Source of the DNA: Acanthamoeba castellanii str. Neff | Lineage: Eukaryota > Discosea > Longamoebia > Acanthamoebidae | NCBI RefSeq assembly: GCF_000313135.1 | Contig: NW_004457442.1 | Span: 784,778 to 848,777, forward strand | Direction: 5' to 3' | Length of the DNA: 64,000 nt | Shown: in pieces, positions 19,400 through 30,975 of the stretch | Layout of the letters: every line of letters starts with the position of its first letter | How positions within the stretch are numbered: position 1 is the first letter of the stretch | Notes under the pieces: generated by a model | The model's input: only the letters and a program-made list of their open reading frames with translations | The model's database searches: none | What the model was told of the DNA's origin: nothing | Translations under genes and position numbers: made by a program

Positions 19400-19934
19400 A
19401 TGGGACTTTCGGAAAGCAAGGCAGCGAGTGCCAGAGGGGCCACGCCTCCGAATGAGAACCAGCAGAAGGTGGAAGTGGAGGTTCCCAGGGAGAGGGAGTA
19501 CGTGCACAAGGAACCAGTGGGCGTAGTGGTGATCGGCCTCGGCCAGCGGATGTGCACCCTCCTTCGATTCCTGCTCCTGAAGCACGGACGCCTCGTGCAA
19601 ATCCGTGCCTTCTGCGACGATTCGCCCCAAGCCATCCAGCAAGGCCTCGAACACCTCAAGTACGTGAGATCAGGACACCATCTATCTATCTATCTATCAA
19701 TCCATCAAAAACAAATCCTTTTTTCTTTACGCTGTGGTGCAGGCTGGTCACGGACGTGGACTACAGCGAGACGGTGCCGACCTTCACCTCGCACGAAGAA
19801 CTCTTCGCCGCAGGGCTCGACTTCACGTGGGTGCTCATCGGCTCTAAGAACTATCTGCACAAGGTGCGTAGTAGTCCCCCATCTCGCCCCGCCACTGGCC
19901 GTCCTGTTGTTCAGTCACTGACCATTGACTCTGC

Positions 19935-20025
<91 letters not shown>

Positions 20026-20661
20026 CTCGGCACTGATCAGGTCCACTGCGTCGCGGCATTCGAGCAGGGCAAGCACGTCTTCTGCGAGAAGCCCCTCGCC
20101 ACCACGCTCGAGGACTGCGTTGCGATCAGAGAGGCCTCGCAAGCGGTACCTTGACTGTGGGTGTCGCGCGTGCCTCTATGCGTTCGTGCGTGTGCGGTGT
20201 CGCGTGTGCGTTGTGAGCTTACAACGAGCCCCTCTGTGGCCATACTATTGCATCGCAGAGCGGCAAGCTGTTCAGCACGGGGTTTGTGCTGCGACACGCC
20301 TCGTTCTACCAAAAGATCAAGGAGATTCTCGACAGCGGCAAGCTCGGGCGCATCGTCTCCGTCGAGGCCAACGAAACGCTCATGCCAGCCCATGGTGGAT
20401 ACATCATGAGGTACACGACCACCACCACCACCACCACCACCACCACCGACGGCCCGCTGGCCCGTAGCAGTGATATTGACAGACTGCAATTTTGCGCGTC
20501 GACACAGGAATTGGAGGCGTCACAGGGATCAAACGGGTCCACACATCCTCGAGAAGTGTTGCCACGACATCGACATCTTGAACTGGCTCCTCGGTGCGTG
20601 CTACACTCGCTTGCGGCGATAGCATACCGACCATGAGTTGCCTCGATGCTCAGCCTCACAG

Positions 20662-20698
<37 letters not shown>

Positions 20699-21790
20699 CG
20701 ACACACACGCACACACACCACGACACACACGATTCACGACACACGACACACGACACACGACACACGACACACGACACACGACACACGACACACGACACAC
20801 GACACAGAGTCGTTGCCCTCCCGTGTCGCGTCATTCGCCGGCTTGGATATCTTCGTCCCCGAAAACAAGCCCGTACGGACTACCATGGTTGCTTGAAATA
20901 TGACTGCATTCCATTCCATGACATTCTACTCTTGCGTAGCCTCCGGAAGTGAGCCGCGCGTATCGGACGTGGCCGGCCTGGGAGGAGGTGGACCCCTTTG
21001 ACAGTGATAAGGACACCGAGGACAACCAGGTGCGCGACGTCGGCTCCACCGGCTTTTGTGTCGTGTGCGTGCGTGTGCGTGCGTGCGTGTGTTCCCATGA
21101 GTTGTGCTCACGTGAGCGGTATCGAGCGAGCGCAGGTGGTGATCATGGAGTACCGCAACAAGGTCCGGGTGACCTTCCACACCAACTGCAATTCGGCCCT
21201 GCCCGAGCGTTCGCTCCGCATCTTTGGCGTCAAGGGCGCCCTCATCGGTACATTGCCGCCTTCTGACCCGACTCCGCACACTGTGCGACACTCATGCGTC
21301 CGCGTACTTCTCCGTCTTTGTGTTTCAGGCGACCTGTTCACGGGCAAGATCAAGCTGTGCCTCGTGGAGAACGACATCGTGCAGGCCATTCGCTGCCGCA
21401 CCGGCGACCTCCATGGTGCGCAGTCTCTCTCGTTCACACCCACCACTCGTCGGCCCGTGAGCGCTCACCATTTCGCCTTCTGTGCGGTCGTTGCATTGAT
21501 TGCAGGCGGGGCCGATGAGATCATCGTCGATGACCTGGTGCAGAGCATCGACGAAGAGACTCCGCCCAAGGTTCGCTGTGTTGCGTGTTGTGTGTGTTTA
21601 ACTTTCGTTTCGTGGATCTGTGGGCTCACACGACGTGTGGCACACGGCGCAGGCCAGCGGCGAGGAAGGGTTCCGCAGTGCCGTGGTGTGCCTGGTCATC
21701 GACCAAGCCCGCGCGTCGGGTCAAGTGGAGAGCCTGGAGCAGGTCTGGCCCCGCTTCGGCATCGATGACGACCACCACAACGAAGCCTAG
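19400..21790 (+). CDS. Gfo/Idh/MocA-family NAD(P)-dependent oxidoreductase
   Basis: About eleven exons, 400-430 residues. After a polar N-terminus (MGLSESKAASARG), the Rossmann strand and nucleotide loop read VGVVVIGLGQRMCTLLRFLL (about residues 40-60). VLIGSKNYLHKVHCVAAFEQ and GKHVFCEKPLATT form the EKP substrate/cofactor motif typical of this superfamily. The C-terminal alpha/beta domain follows: STGFVLRHASFYQKIKEILD, ANETLMPAHGGYIMR, TGPHILEKCCHDIDILNW (catalytic Lys-type motif), and later sheet strands such as KVRVTFHTNCNSALPERSL. The product should be a cytosolic sugar or related dehydrogenase/oxidoreductase; substrate cannot be told. Introns hold (GGTCGT)n at 19935, (ACC)n at 20414 and CA/ACGAC repeats at 20663. 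The exon around 20812-20895 is the least certain. Confidence 0.85.
19935..20034 (+). repeat. (GGTCGT)n hexanucleotide repeat in intron
   Basis: About sixteen near-perfect GTGGTC units inside the 177-base intron 19864-20040 of the oxidoreductase gene. The repeat contains no stop codon in the exon frame. Confidence 0.9.
20663..20807. repeat. Compound (AC)n / (ACACGAC)n intronic repeat
   Basis: A pure AC run passes through ACACGC units into about ten CACGACA units. It fills the intron after the exon ending DIDILNWLL. Confidence 0.9.
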
Positions 21791-22260
21791 TATTTGATCA
21801 TTTATTTTGATCCATTACATTTATGTGAATATGTTCTTTATATGTTTTTACGAGCGTGAGGCACGAAGAGGAGCTTTGCCTTGTGCTGTTCGCAAGGGAG
21901 AGATCTCCGCTCGTAACATTTTCTGGTTGGCTCAGTTCGTTATCCCATTTCCATGGAACTGGTCGCCGATTAGGCAAATTCTTCCGTCACCAGAAACCGA
22001 TAGAATTTCCTTGAATTTCTTCGCTATGGAGAACCTACTTCCAGCGTGTCACGTTGCAATCAAGTTTTCGTCCAACGGCCGCCCCTGCATCGTTGTGTTC
22101 GCCCGTATTTCGTTTGTTGCGACCACTCCCTCCAAGACCTGGAGCCACCGGCCCGCAGGATTAGTTGGTTGGAGAGCAGTATAAAGCGCCAGGGCACCTC
22201 ACGCTGATTATTCGTACCACCAACCTCCAGCCCTCTATCAACAGCCACACCAACCCAGAC
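21791..22260. promoter_or_regulatory. Intergenic with lectin-gene promoter
   Basis: 470 bases between the oxidoreductase stop and the lectin ATG. The last 80 bases hold a TATA box; upstream sequence is mixed, with no gene recognised. Confidence 0.5.
22180..22186 (+). promoter_or_regulatory. TATA box of the lectin gene
   Basis: TATAAAG, 75 bases before the ATG at 22261, at the spacing expected for a short 5' leader. A strong core promoter fits a gene induced to high level in encystment (inference). Confidence 0.6.
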
Positions 22261-23638
22261 ATGAGGCAATCTCTTCTCGTGGCCATCGTCGCCGCGGCCT
22301 TCTGTTTCGCCTTCGTCGCCGCTGGTACTTGCTCCACACCATGTGTCACGCTGATTTCTGGGCCAACATTAAGCCAATTTCTTCTCCTTCTTTCGTCCGA
22401 AATGCCACCACACAGACTGCAATGTGAGCGTCAAGCAGACCCTGGGCAGCGCCTGGAAGCAGAACGGCCAGGACATGTCGCAGTGGAACGCCCAGATCAC
22501 GGCCGGTTCGGAGAACGTCAAGTCCGTGGTGCTCAGCATCACCGGCGCCAAGATCACCCAGCTGTGGGAGCTCACCCTCGACGAGGCCACTGGCCTTTAC
22601 TCCCTCCCCGCCTACCGCCTCCAGAGCGGTGGCCTCAGCGCCGGCCAGACCCACCAGTTCGGCTACATCTGGGAGTCGGCCGCCCAGGCCACCATCACCG
22701 TCTCCTCCATCAACTGCGGCGCCGCCCCCTCGGCCTCGGCTTCTCCCGCCGCCCCGTCGGCTTCCGCCTCGCCCGCCGCGCCGTCGCCCTCTTCGTCGGC
22801 GGCCCCCACCATCGTCGCCACCCCTCCGCCCACGTCTGAGGGCTGCAGCCTGACCGTGACCCAGACCAAGCGCTCGGCGGCCGAGGGCGGCAGCTGGACC
22901 ACGGGCGACTTCGGCTTCCAGATCTACGATCTCGCCCTGGCCAACAACGGCCAGCGCCCGGCCAACGGTGCCCGCATCAACGTCGCCCTGGTGAGCGGCG
23001 CCCAGCAGCAGATCTACCAGTTCTGGAACGTCGAGCGCGCGTCGGCCGACTCGACCGTCTTCAACGTGCCCACCCCGTGGGGCTCGATCCAGGTCGGTGC
23101 CTCGCAGGGCGCCGGCTACATCCTCCGCTACCCGCTCTCGGCCGCCGCCCAGCAGGCAGCCCCGACCACCACCCTGCTGTCTGTCACCTGCGACGGCTCG
23201 CCCAACGGCAGCCCCGCCGCTTCGCCCTCGGCCTCGCCCGCCGCCCCGTCGCCCTCGGCGCCCGTCGTGTCGACCCCCCAGCCCAGCCCCGCCAACGGTT
23301 GCAGTGCGACCGTCTCCATCGCTGCTCGCTCGGCCGCCAACAGCGGCTCGTGGACCGCCAACGGCGCCAACTTCCAGATCTTCGACCTGGTGATCTCCAA
23401 CACCGGCTCGAAGGCCCTTACCGACGCCCAGCTCACCTTCGCCCTGCCCGACGGCACCACTGTGTTCCAGTGGTGGGAGCTGATGAGCATCGCCAACCAG
23501 GCCAGCGTGTTCGACGTGTCGTTCAACTACGGCCCGCTCCAGGTCGGAGCCACCCAGGGCGCCGGCATCGTCGGCAAGTCGGCCTCGGCCTCGCAGGCCA
23601 CCCCGACCGTCACCATCGGCTCGCTCACCTGCGCCTAA
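22261..23638 (+). CDS. Three-domain CBM49 secreted lectin (Luke-type cyst wall protein)
   Basis: Two exons, about 430 residues. A signal peptide (MRQSLLVAIVAAAFCFAFVA) is followed by an intron (about 22326-22413). Three related beta-sandwich modules follow, each about 85-100 residues. They start CNVSVKQTLGSAWKQNGQD, GCSLTVTQTKRSAAEGGSW and GCSATVSIAARSAANSGSW, and share the pattern FQIYDL/FQIFDL, a W-rich strand (QLWEL, YQFWNV, FQWWEL) and an end of TITVSSINC type. Two Ser/Ala/Pro-rich linkers separate them. This matches the CBM49 architecture of Acanthamoeba Luke lectins, which bind cellulose in the cyst wall; the three-module form is the one described with Ser/Pro linkers. The aromatic residues are the likely cellulose-stacking positions. 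No GPI signal or membrane anchor is visible. Gene convergent with the downstream methyltransferase (163-base gap). Confidence 0.88.
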
Positions 23639-23800
23639 ACTTTCGATCGAAGCGTGGCTACAACTCACCAATAGGCGGTGATATTTTTAAATTTATATTT
23701 ACCTTTTTTTCAATTTAGATATATTGTTTTTCGTCGGCAGCATCTGTCGTGCAGCGCAACAAAAGATAAATAAATATTACATACAAAACAACAAAACAGT

Positions 23801-25650
23801 TTATTGGGGTGTTGCGGGTTGGCTGAGCTGGCGAAGAGCAGCGCGAATGCGCGTGATGTCGTCTGGATATGGCCAACAAGAGCGGTGAGCGAGTTGCGCT
23901 CATTACTTAGGCAGTGGAGGGAGGTACCCGGGGTCGTGCGGCAGCAACCGCCAACGATGCAAGCGCCTGGAATCTAATTAATTAATTTGGTTGGCACCCA
24001 CACACACACATGCAACACACCAACACCAACACATCAACACTAACACCATACCCAGACCAAACCAGGCCGCAACTTGGTCAGCCAGTCCGCCGCTTGTGCC
24101 GGCCCCATCTGCGTGTGTGTTGGATCGCACGCAACACGACAGTTAGACACTTACTCGCAAGAAACCAGAGCCAAAGACAATAGAGAATAGAGAACCTGAG
24201 GCGTCGGCCGGCGTCCACTGCTGCGCGGCGGCGTCCCAGCCTTCGCCCGAGTTGGGGTACACCACGAGGGGCTTGCGCACACTGCCCCGCACGCTCTCGA
24301 GGAGTCCACCGATGAACTGCGGCGACGTGCAGTTCACGCCCACCGCCGCCACCACCTCCCTGCAATATAGTTTGCATATGTGGGTCACACACTCGAAGTG
24401 GTCAACATGAAGCAATGAATCATGGTTGTACGATTGCTGCAGCTCGACGACGGCTTCGCTGAACTTGTGGCCGTCCGACAAGTGCTCCTGGTCTCGGCAG
24501 GTGAACGAAAGCCAGAGCCGCTGGTCGGGGAAGTGCGTCTCGAACAGCTTCACCAGAGCCCGGCCTTCTTTGAGACACGGCACCGTCTGTCAATCGCAGT
24601 GAGTGCGTTTCTTGTGTCATGTGTGTGTGCGCGTGTGTGTGTCGTTGGTCGTGTCGTGTCGTGTCGTTGGTTGTGTCGTGTCGTGTCGTGTCGTGTCGTG
24701 TCGTGTCGTGTCGTGTCGTGTCGTGAGTGCCGTCGTGAGTGCCGAGTGTGGTGTGTCAGGTGACGGAGGGCACCTCGCAGGCAAAGAGGTCGGGTGCGAG
24801 GGCGGGATCAGCCAGCAGCAGCCGAATGCGTGGCAGGTGGAAGTCGATGAACTCCTCCTGGCTCATCCGCGCTCCGTAGTCGCCCCGATACTCGCTGCCG
24901 TCGTGTAAGGTCGCCCCTGTGTCGAGTGAGCGGCGCACCATCACCGCACGCCCCACTGCACACACACGACACACACCGTACCATAGGGGCCGATAGAGGC
25001 TGCCACAAGCGGCCATTCACGGCCTCGCCGCCGATCTTCGTCCGCCCAGAACTCGGCTCGTGCCTCCTGTTGCTCGCGCCAAGTCAGCTTTATGTCCGAA
25101 GCACACGCACACACGCGCACACGACACACACCGCACACACGACACACACGCGCACACACACGCGCGCGCGACACACGACACACGACACACACACACGCGA
25201 CACGCGACGCGCGACACGCACAATGGTGGAAGGAGCGACGAACGTGTGCGAGCTGGAGCGTGCGTTGGAACAGGCGGCGCACGTCGTCCTCGCCCAGGCC
25301 GCGCTGGCGGAAGCCTTCGATGGAGGCCTGGTAGGACGAGGTGATCAGCACGTCCGCGCCGGCGTCCAGGTAGGCCCGGTGCACGGCCTTGATCATGGCC
25401 GCGCCGCCGCTGTCGAGCAGCAGCCGAGCCGACCACAGCGAGTCTGCAGCGCGTGCGCCGAGTTGTGCGCCGTAGTGTGCAGCAGATGCGTAAGTAGTGC
25501 GGTCGTGCCGTGTGAGGCGGGGGGGGGGTAAGACGGACTGTTGAGGTCGGCACCGAGGCGCTCGAGTTGGGTGGCGAGACCACCGTCGACGACCGCGAAG
25601 CTCTGCCGCTGCAACAGCTCCCCCAACCTCGCTTGTGCGCGCTCGTCCAT
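23801..25650 (-). CDS. Homocysteine S-methyltransferase (zinc, S-methylmethionine type)
   Basis: About nine exons, 360-390 residues. The ATG at 25650 starts [18 protein letters not shown], followed by the conserved [17 protein letters not shown]. Core motifs follow in order: [28 protein letters not shown] joined to [18 protein letters not shown] joined to [48 protein letters not shown], and finally [10 protein letters not shown] followed by [19 protein letters not shown]. The Cys in GVNC and the GGCC pair are the zinc ligands that activate homocysteine thiolate. The enzyme transfers a methyl group (usually from S-methylmethionine) to homocysteine to give methionine. Junction phases support the model. 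Introns carry long GTGTC and CACACGAC repeats (24641-24726, 25101-25220). It shares a 108-base divergent spacer with the F-box gene. Confidence 0.9.
24641..24726. repeat. Intronic (GTGTC)n repeat
   Basis: About fifteen GTGTC/GTGTCGTTG units fill the methyltransferase intron between FACE and TVPCLK. Confidence 0.85.
25101..25220. repeat. Intronic CACACGAC/CGCGCACAC repeat
   Basis: Degenerate CA-rich units with CGCG interruptions lie in the methyltransferase intron between the exons containing QLAHV and [11 protein letters not shown]. Confidence 0.8.
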
Positions 25651-25758
25651 TCAATCGATGTTAATTACTTTTAATCTTTATTATTTCTAGAATAATAAAG
25701 ACTAAAAGAAAGTCCGGCCAGGAATGCTCCACTGCTTTGTTTTAGTGGACCAGCACAG
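25651..25758. promoter_or_regulatory. Compact bidirectional promoter
   Basis: Only 108 bases separate the divergent ATGs at 25650 (minus) and 25759 (plus). The centre is AT-rich (TTAATTACTTTTAATCTTTA), so both core promoters must overlap. Confidence 0.5.
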
Positions 25759-28611
25759 ATGGAGGCAGACAACATTGCTGATCTGCCAGACGAGTTGGTG
25801 GGCTTCATTGTGGGCCTCACGCGACCCTCTGCCGCCGAGCTCTGCCTCTTTGCCTCCCTCTCCAAACGGCACCCCCACAAATACTCTTTATTAAAATTAT
25901 TTTAAAAATTATTTATTTATTTATTTATTTATATGCACAGGTGGCACCGGATTGTGATGGGCGCCGACTCGCGGGGCCACACGGCGCAGGCCCTGTGGTC
26001 GGCTTTCGCTCGCCGCACACTGTGGCCCGACTCGCGCTCCGGCGGACCCGACCTGTGGCGCCGCCTGCAGTGCTACCCGCGCTTCCGCGACCAAGGCGCC
26101 TCCGTCTTTCCCTCTGTACAGAGAGCGTCGTCCACCTTTCTGTCTGTGTGTGCGCGTGCGGTGCATGCGTGCGGCTCACCAATGCAACACACGCACGCAC
26201 ACACGCACACGCACCACCGCACACGCGCACGACATGCCCCACACGCGTCACGCAGGAGCGATGCGAGGAGGTGTCTGTGTGTGCAGCCAAGGCGGCGTTC
26301 ACCGAGTCTCTCCTGAACGACCCCGGCTTCGCCGAGGTCAGGGCCAGCAGTGCGACATCGCTCAGTACGCAGCAGGCGCTTCGCCCTCTCGCCTCGATTG
26401 TGCTGTTGCCTGTTTTTGACCGACTCGCGATTGCAGATTCCAAGTGGGCCCTGTCCACGCACGGTCTCAAGGCGCGTCAGCTGCTCCGCGACTACGTCCA
26501 CAGCTACACGCTCGTCGACACTCTCGTGGTACGCCTCAATTGACCGGCAACACTGGAGCGCGACCATTACGTCATCCCATACGCTTACGTGTGTGCGGGT
26601 GTGTGCGGGTGTGTGCGGGTGTGTGCGGTGTGTGCGGTGTGCGGTGTGTGCGGTGGTCAGGTGTGCCACGATGAGAGTGGAGATGCATCTACGCCACAGA
26701 TCCTCGTTTACGACATTGATCTGCCGCACGATGAGCTCGCCGAGGCTCAGGCCGAGCACCAGCGGCAGCGAGACGCTCGCCTTGCCGCTGACCCCAACAG
26801 CCAGCCCCCCGAAAACACCGCCGAGCGCGCCAAGCTGCTGCACTCCATCGAGTTTAATAACAAGGTTCGTGCGCCGCCGTGCGCGGTCGTGCGCGGTCTA
26901 ACAAAAGGGTCCGCACACGCCAGATCGCAGAGATGCGGCCGCACCATGAGAGTGGCCGCATTTTCGGGCTGTACGCCCACAACCTGTGCGTGCTGGATCC
27001 TCGGCAAGGCCAAGTTCTCCGTACCCGCCACCACCTCTTTTTCATTTTATTAAGGTATTTCTTTATTTTATTTATTATTTATTTTATTATATGGGTTGCC
27101 AGGTGGCGAGCTTTTACCGAGTGGCGCCTATCAAGAGGTTGAGACTCTACGCATTGACGGCGATCTGCTGGCGTTCCAGGCCAAGCGCTCAGACAGTACG
27201 CACGACACGACACGACACGACACGACACGACACGACACGACACGACACGACACGACACGACACGACACCGCACTGCACGCGTGCGCGCGGCGACTGAGCT
27301 GCGCTGTACAGAGCGTGCGACGGAAGTGTGGGACATTCGCGAACCCTCCTCGGCGGCCCCAATCTACCGCACGCGGGACGTGGATCAGATCTTCAACGTG
27401 CGCCTGCACGACGTATGCCGCCTTCCCCTCCCACCTCTGTGCACCACCATCACATCTCAATCACATGCAACACACGCACACGCACACGCACACGCACACA
27501 CGACACGGCACGCAGAAGAGAGAGTTGTGGACAATCGAGATGCTCGGGTCCACGATCAACCCGGCCATGTACGACCTGCGCAGTCCCGATCCCGCGTGCA
27601 CGGTACCCAGTTCCCCCACTTTTCTATGGCGACGCGAAAAGAAGAAGTTAAAGGGTCAAGTCGGACCAGGTCAACACCATCACGGGGGAGAGCTTGTTCG
27701 TCAACGACCAGTTCGTCGCGTTGGGCCACTGTACGACACTGTTTGCCCCCCCAACAGTTGTTGTTGTTGTTGTTGTTGTCAACTTGATAGCTTTACTTTA
27801 CATTTGAACCACCACATGCGCGCGTTGCTCTCTCGCTCACGCCCTCCAAGCCAGGTGGAGTCCCGACCCAAATGTGGTGCAGGTCTTCGACCGACGAAAC
27901 CTGGACACCCCCGTCGGTACGCCCCCCCCCCGCCGCGCGCGCTTAACCAACGCGCAACACATTGAACCTGGCACATACCGCACCACACGCACCGCACACA
28001 CCGCACACACGACATATCAGTGTCGCACGAGCAGCACACGTATCTGGTGACCGACGTGGCAATGACCAGCGACAACCGGAAGGTGGTCTCCTGCGCCTGG
28101 GACGGCCGGCTCCTCGTCACCGGTTTGGCCTCTCCCCCCCATCTCCTCGTGGTCTTTGTCACTTTGCTCACCCCGCAGCGGTCGCGGTCGTGTTGGCGGG
28201 GGGCTCAGACGTGGCGTCGGGGGAGACCAAGTCGCTGAACCTGCACGCCAAGCTGGGCCAGATGCAACTGATCACCGACCGCGTGCTGGCTGTGGCCGAC
28301 GTCATGTGCGCCGTGTCGTTCGTCGATCTCGACACGATGGAGTTCCTGCGCGGCTACGAGGTATCGCCGCGTGTGTCATTTCTCACATTACCACCACAAA
28401 CAACACCACACACCACTGACGCACGACACGCACGACGCACGACACACGACCTGGCACGACGCAGGTGACGCCGATGGGGTGCGGTAACAACTGCACGCTG
28501 GAGGTCAACGAGACCAAGCTGGCCGCGGGGATGGCCAACGGGTCGAGCGGCTGCCTCGCCGTGTTCGACCTCGCCCTCGACACCGCACGCGACGATGTGT
28601 GCATGATGTGA
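25759..28611 (+). CDS. F-box protein with WD40-like repeats
   Basis: About thirteen exons, 550-600 residues. The N-terminal F-box reads IADLPDELVGFIVGLTRPSA, then FASLSKRWHRIVMG; the junction inside KRWH uses a GC-AG intron (25869-25940). The next part is helical (WRRLQCYPRFRDQG, AKAAFTESLLNDPGFAEV). From about residue 215 the protein is beta-rich with repeat-like strands: SGRIFGLYAHNLCVLD, VETLRIDGDLLAFQAKRSD, TEVWDIREPSSAAPIYRT, NPAMYDLRSPDPACT, VVQVFDRRNLDTPV, TDVAMTSDNRKVVSCAWDGR and GCLAVFDLALD, ending VCMM at 28611. This is a degenerate WD40 propeller. F-box/WD proteins are substrate receptors of SCF ubiquitin ligases, with the F-box binding Skp1. Substrate unknown. Many introns consist of tandem repeats. 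Confidence 0.75.
27198..27268 (+). repeat. (ACACG)n pentamer repeat in intron
   Basis: About fourteen near-perfect CACGA units between the exons ending FQAKRSD and starting at the TEVWDIREP block. Confidence 0.9.
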
Positions 28612-28874
28612 TGATGGTGTGTTTAGGAGAGACTGTACTTGTGGAGGACACATCATCGCCCGAACCGGCCGGCTCCTTTGCCTTCACCGCACACGCGCGC
28701 TCGCGTGGGTCTCGTCGTCGTCGTCGTTGTTCGCAGCGCGCGCGTGTGTGTGTGCGTTTTGCTGGATCGTCCGAAGTATGGAAGGGTTTGGGCTGGCATC
28801 GATGGCGGGGGATGGTGCTCTGATCGAGGGGGGGGGCGGGGGGCGTTGGGTGGAATGAAGGAAGGGCCTGGGGC

Positions 28875-30779
28875 TTAGATCCTCTTGACGATCTGGATGA
28901 CGTCTTCGTCGTTGAGGACGTGCTCCTTGCCCACTCTCTGCGGGTTGTGCTTCACACTGCTACCCCACACGAGCGCACTGGAGACACACACACACACACA
29001 CACAACCGACAAAACAGACAGTCAGCTGACCATGACACGCACGCGCGCGCCACCGCACACGACACGACGGAAGCGTACTATTTGAACTGGTTGAGAAGGC
29101 CCTTGTGGATCCTGTTACAGAAGTCCTCCACGGTACGAGCGCTGCCGCGAAGAATGACGGGCGCGGTGTAATCGGGGATCTGACCACGGGGCTTGGTGTA
29201 ACTGTGTGTCGTGTCGCGTGCGTGTCGTGCGTCAGCGTGCGTCGTTGTGTGTGTGTGTCGTGTGTGTTGTGTGTCGTGTGTGTGTGTTGCGTGCGAGGGT
29301 CGTACATTCTGGTGAGGTCGAGGTACTCCCAGGTCTTCTCGAGGAGGCCGTCGAGGTTCCACTCGAGGTGGGCCGAGATGGGCACGTAGTGGGGGATCTT
29401 GTCGATGACGTCGAGCTCCTCGAGCGTGAGCTGATCGATCTTGTTGAGCGCGTAGAGGCACGGAATGTAGACGCGGTTGCCCTCGATCACGTCGATGAGG
29501 TCGTCCACCGTGGCGTCGTACCGCAGGCTCACGTCGGCGTTGTGGATCCTGTACTCGCTCAGCACCGCCTTGCAGATGTCCGCGTCGAGATTGGTCAGAG
29601 GGCACTGTGTGTGTGTGTGTGTGTGGCACGACGCGCGACAAGACGCGACACGCACGAAAAGTCAGTCTTTGGCTCGTCAGCTGATAGCGGAGGGAACGGT
29701 CGTACGGTGGAGGTGAGGTTGACGCCGCCCCTCTCCTTGCGCTTGAAGGTGAGGTTCGGTGGGCTCTTGTTCAATCGAATGCCGAAGCCCTCCAACTCGT
29801 TCTACACGACACGACACGACACGACACGGCAGTGAGCACAGACAAACCGCACGCACCAATAGCAGAGTGGAGGAGGAAGCGCACCTCGATGATGAGCTTG
29901 TGGCCGAGGGGCTTGAGCGAGTCGAGGGTGATGATGATCAGGTTGCAGGTGCGGGCCACACCGATGACCTGCTTACCTCGACCCTTGCCGTCCTTGGCTC
30001 CCTCGATAATACCGGGCAAATCGAGAAGCTGCAGCGCCCACCGAGGCCCGCGGTGGTGAGCAACGCGCACGGCCTGAAAGAGAAGGAAGAGAAGCGAGAG
30101 AGCGCTGATACCTGAAGCTTGGCGCCCTTGTAGTAGATGACGCCGGGAATACACGTGAGGGTGGTGAACTCGTAGGCGGCGATGAGAGACTCGGTCTCGG
30201 TGAGCTTGGTCAGCAGGGTCGACTTGCCCACCGACGGGAAACCTGCGCAGGTTGTGGGGATTGCGATTATGAGTAAAAATTGAATGATATAAATTATTAG
30301 GATTCAATTCGTTTCTGCACGTGTGCCGTGAGGCACAATGCAGCGAAAGAAGGAATGGCAAGGATGATGTAGGAAGGATAGGCGATGCGGCCGATTAATT
30401 GTCAAGCGAGGGGGGGGGCAGCGTACCGACGAGGCCGATACGGGAGTCACCAGTCTTGGTGACGTCGAAGCCCTCGCCCACGACGGCACCGCCGGCACCC
30501 TTGGCCGGGGAGATGAGATCGCGCTTGAGCTTGGCGAGCTTGGCCTTGAGCAGACCCAAGTGCTTGGCCGTAGCCTTGTTCTTCTGGGTCCTGTTCATCT
30601 GCACGCGGCCCATTTCACACACACACACGTTAGATCTCCATGCCTTGTTCCATCGCTCCACCAGGCACCCCATCCAGAGCCTCGATAGGAGCTCCGCGTA
30701 GTGCCTCCCGTCCGTAATCATTAAATTGACGGGGGCGCACCTCATCTTCGATTTCCTTGATCTTCTGAACGGTCGTCAT
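28875..30779 (-). CDS. DRG1: DRG1, developmentally regulated GTP-binding protein
   Basis: Eight exons, about 370 residues, matching DRG1 from end to end. [13 protein letters not shown] joins [21 protein letters not shown]1 is [11 protein letters not shown]2 [13 protein letters not shown]3 [18 protein letters not shown], and G4 [31 protein letters not shown] lies between them. The C-terminal TGS-type domain reads [11 protein letters not shown] and [16 protein letters not shown], with the end [11 protein letters not shown] at 28875. In the family this TRAFAC GTPase works with DFRP1 on translating ribosomes, promoting elongation under stress; it is potassium-dependent. The first exon is short and its donor GTGCGC is followed by a roughly 130-base intron. 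Divergent from the EDEM-like gene across 196 bases. Confidence 0.95.
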
Positions 30780-30975
30780 TTTTGCTTGCAACTGCCGATG
30801 AGGTCTACTGCTCTCCTTCTCCTTCTCCTCTCCTCGAAAGCTAATCTGCTGATGCGATGGCAGCCGAAATAGAAAAAGAAAAGAGCCCTTCTTGAACTTT
30901 TCCCAGTGTCGACAGATAAATAACAAAGAGAAAATGATTTATTATGATAATTCAAATAATCACACAGCACGGGTA
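30780..30975. promoter_or_regulatory. Bidirectional promoter region DRG1/EDEM-like
   Basis: 196 bases between divergent start codons. The right half is AT-rich (ATAAATAACAAAGAGAAAAT). An in-frame upstream ATG at 30934 could extend the plus-strand protein by 14 residues. Confidence 0.45.

Noticed and set aside
20663..20807. Regularly spaced repeats that could suggest a CRISPR array
   Set aside because: Units are 5-9 bases with no spacers; this is an intronic microsatellite in a eukaryotic gene.
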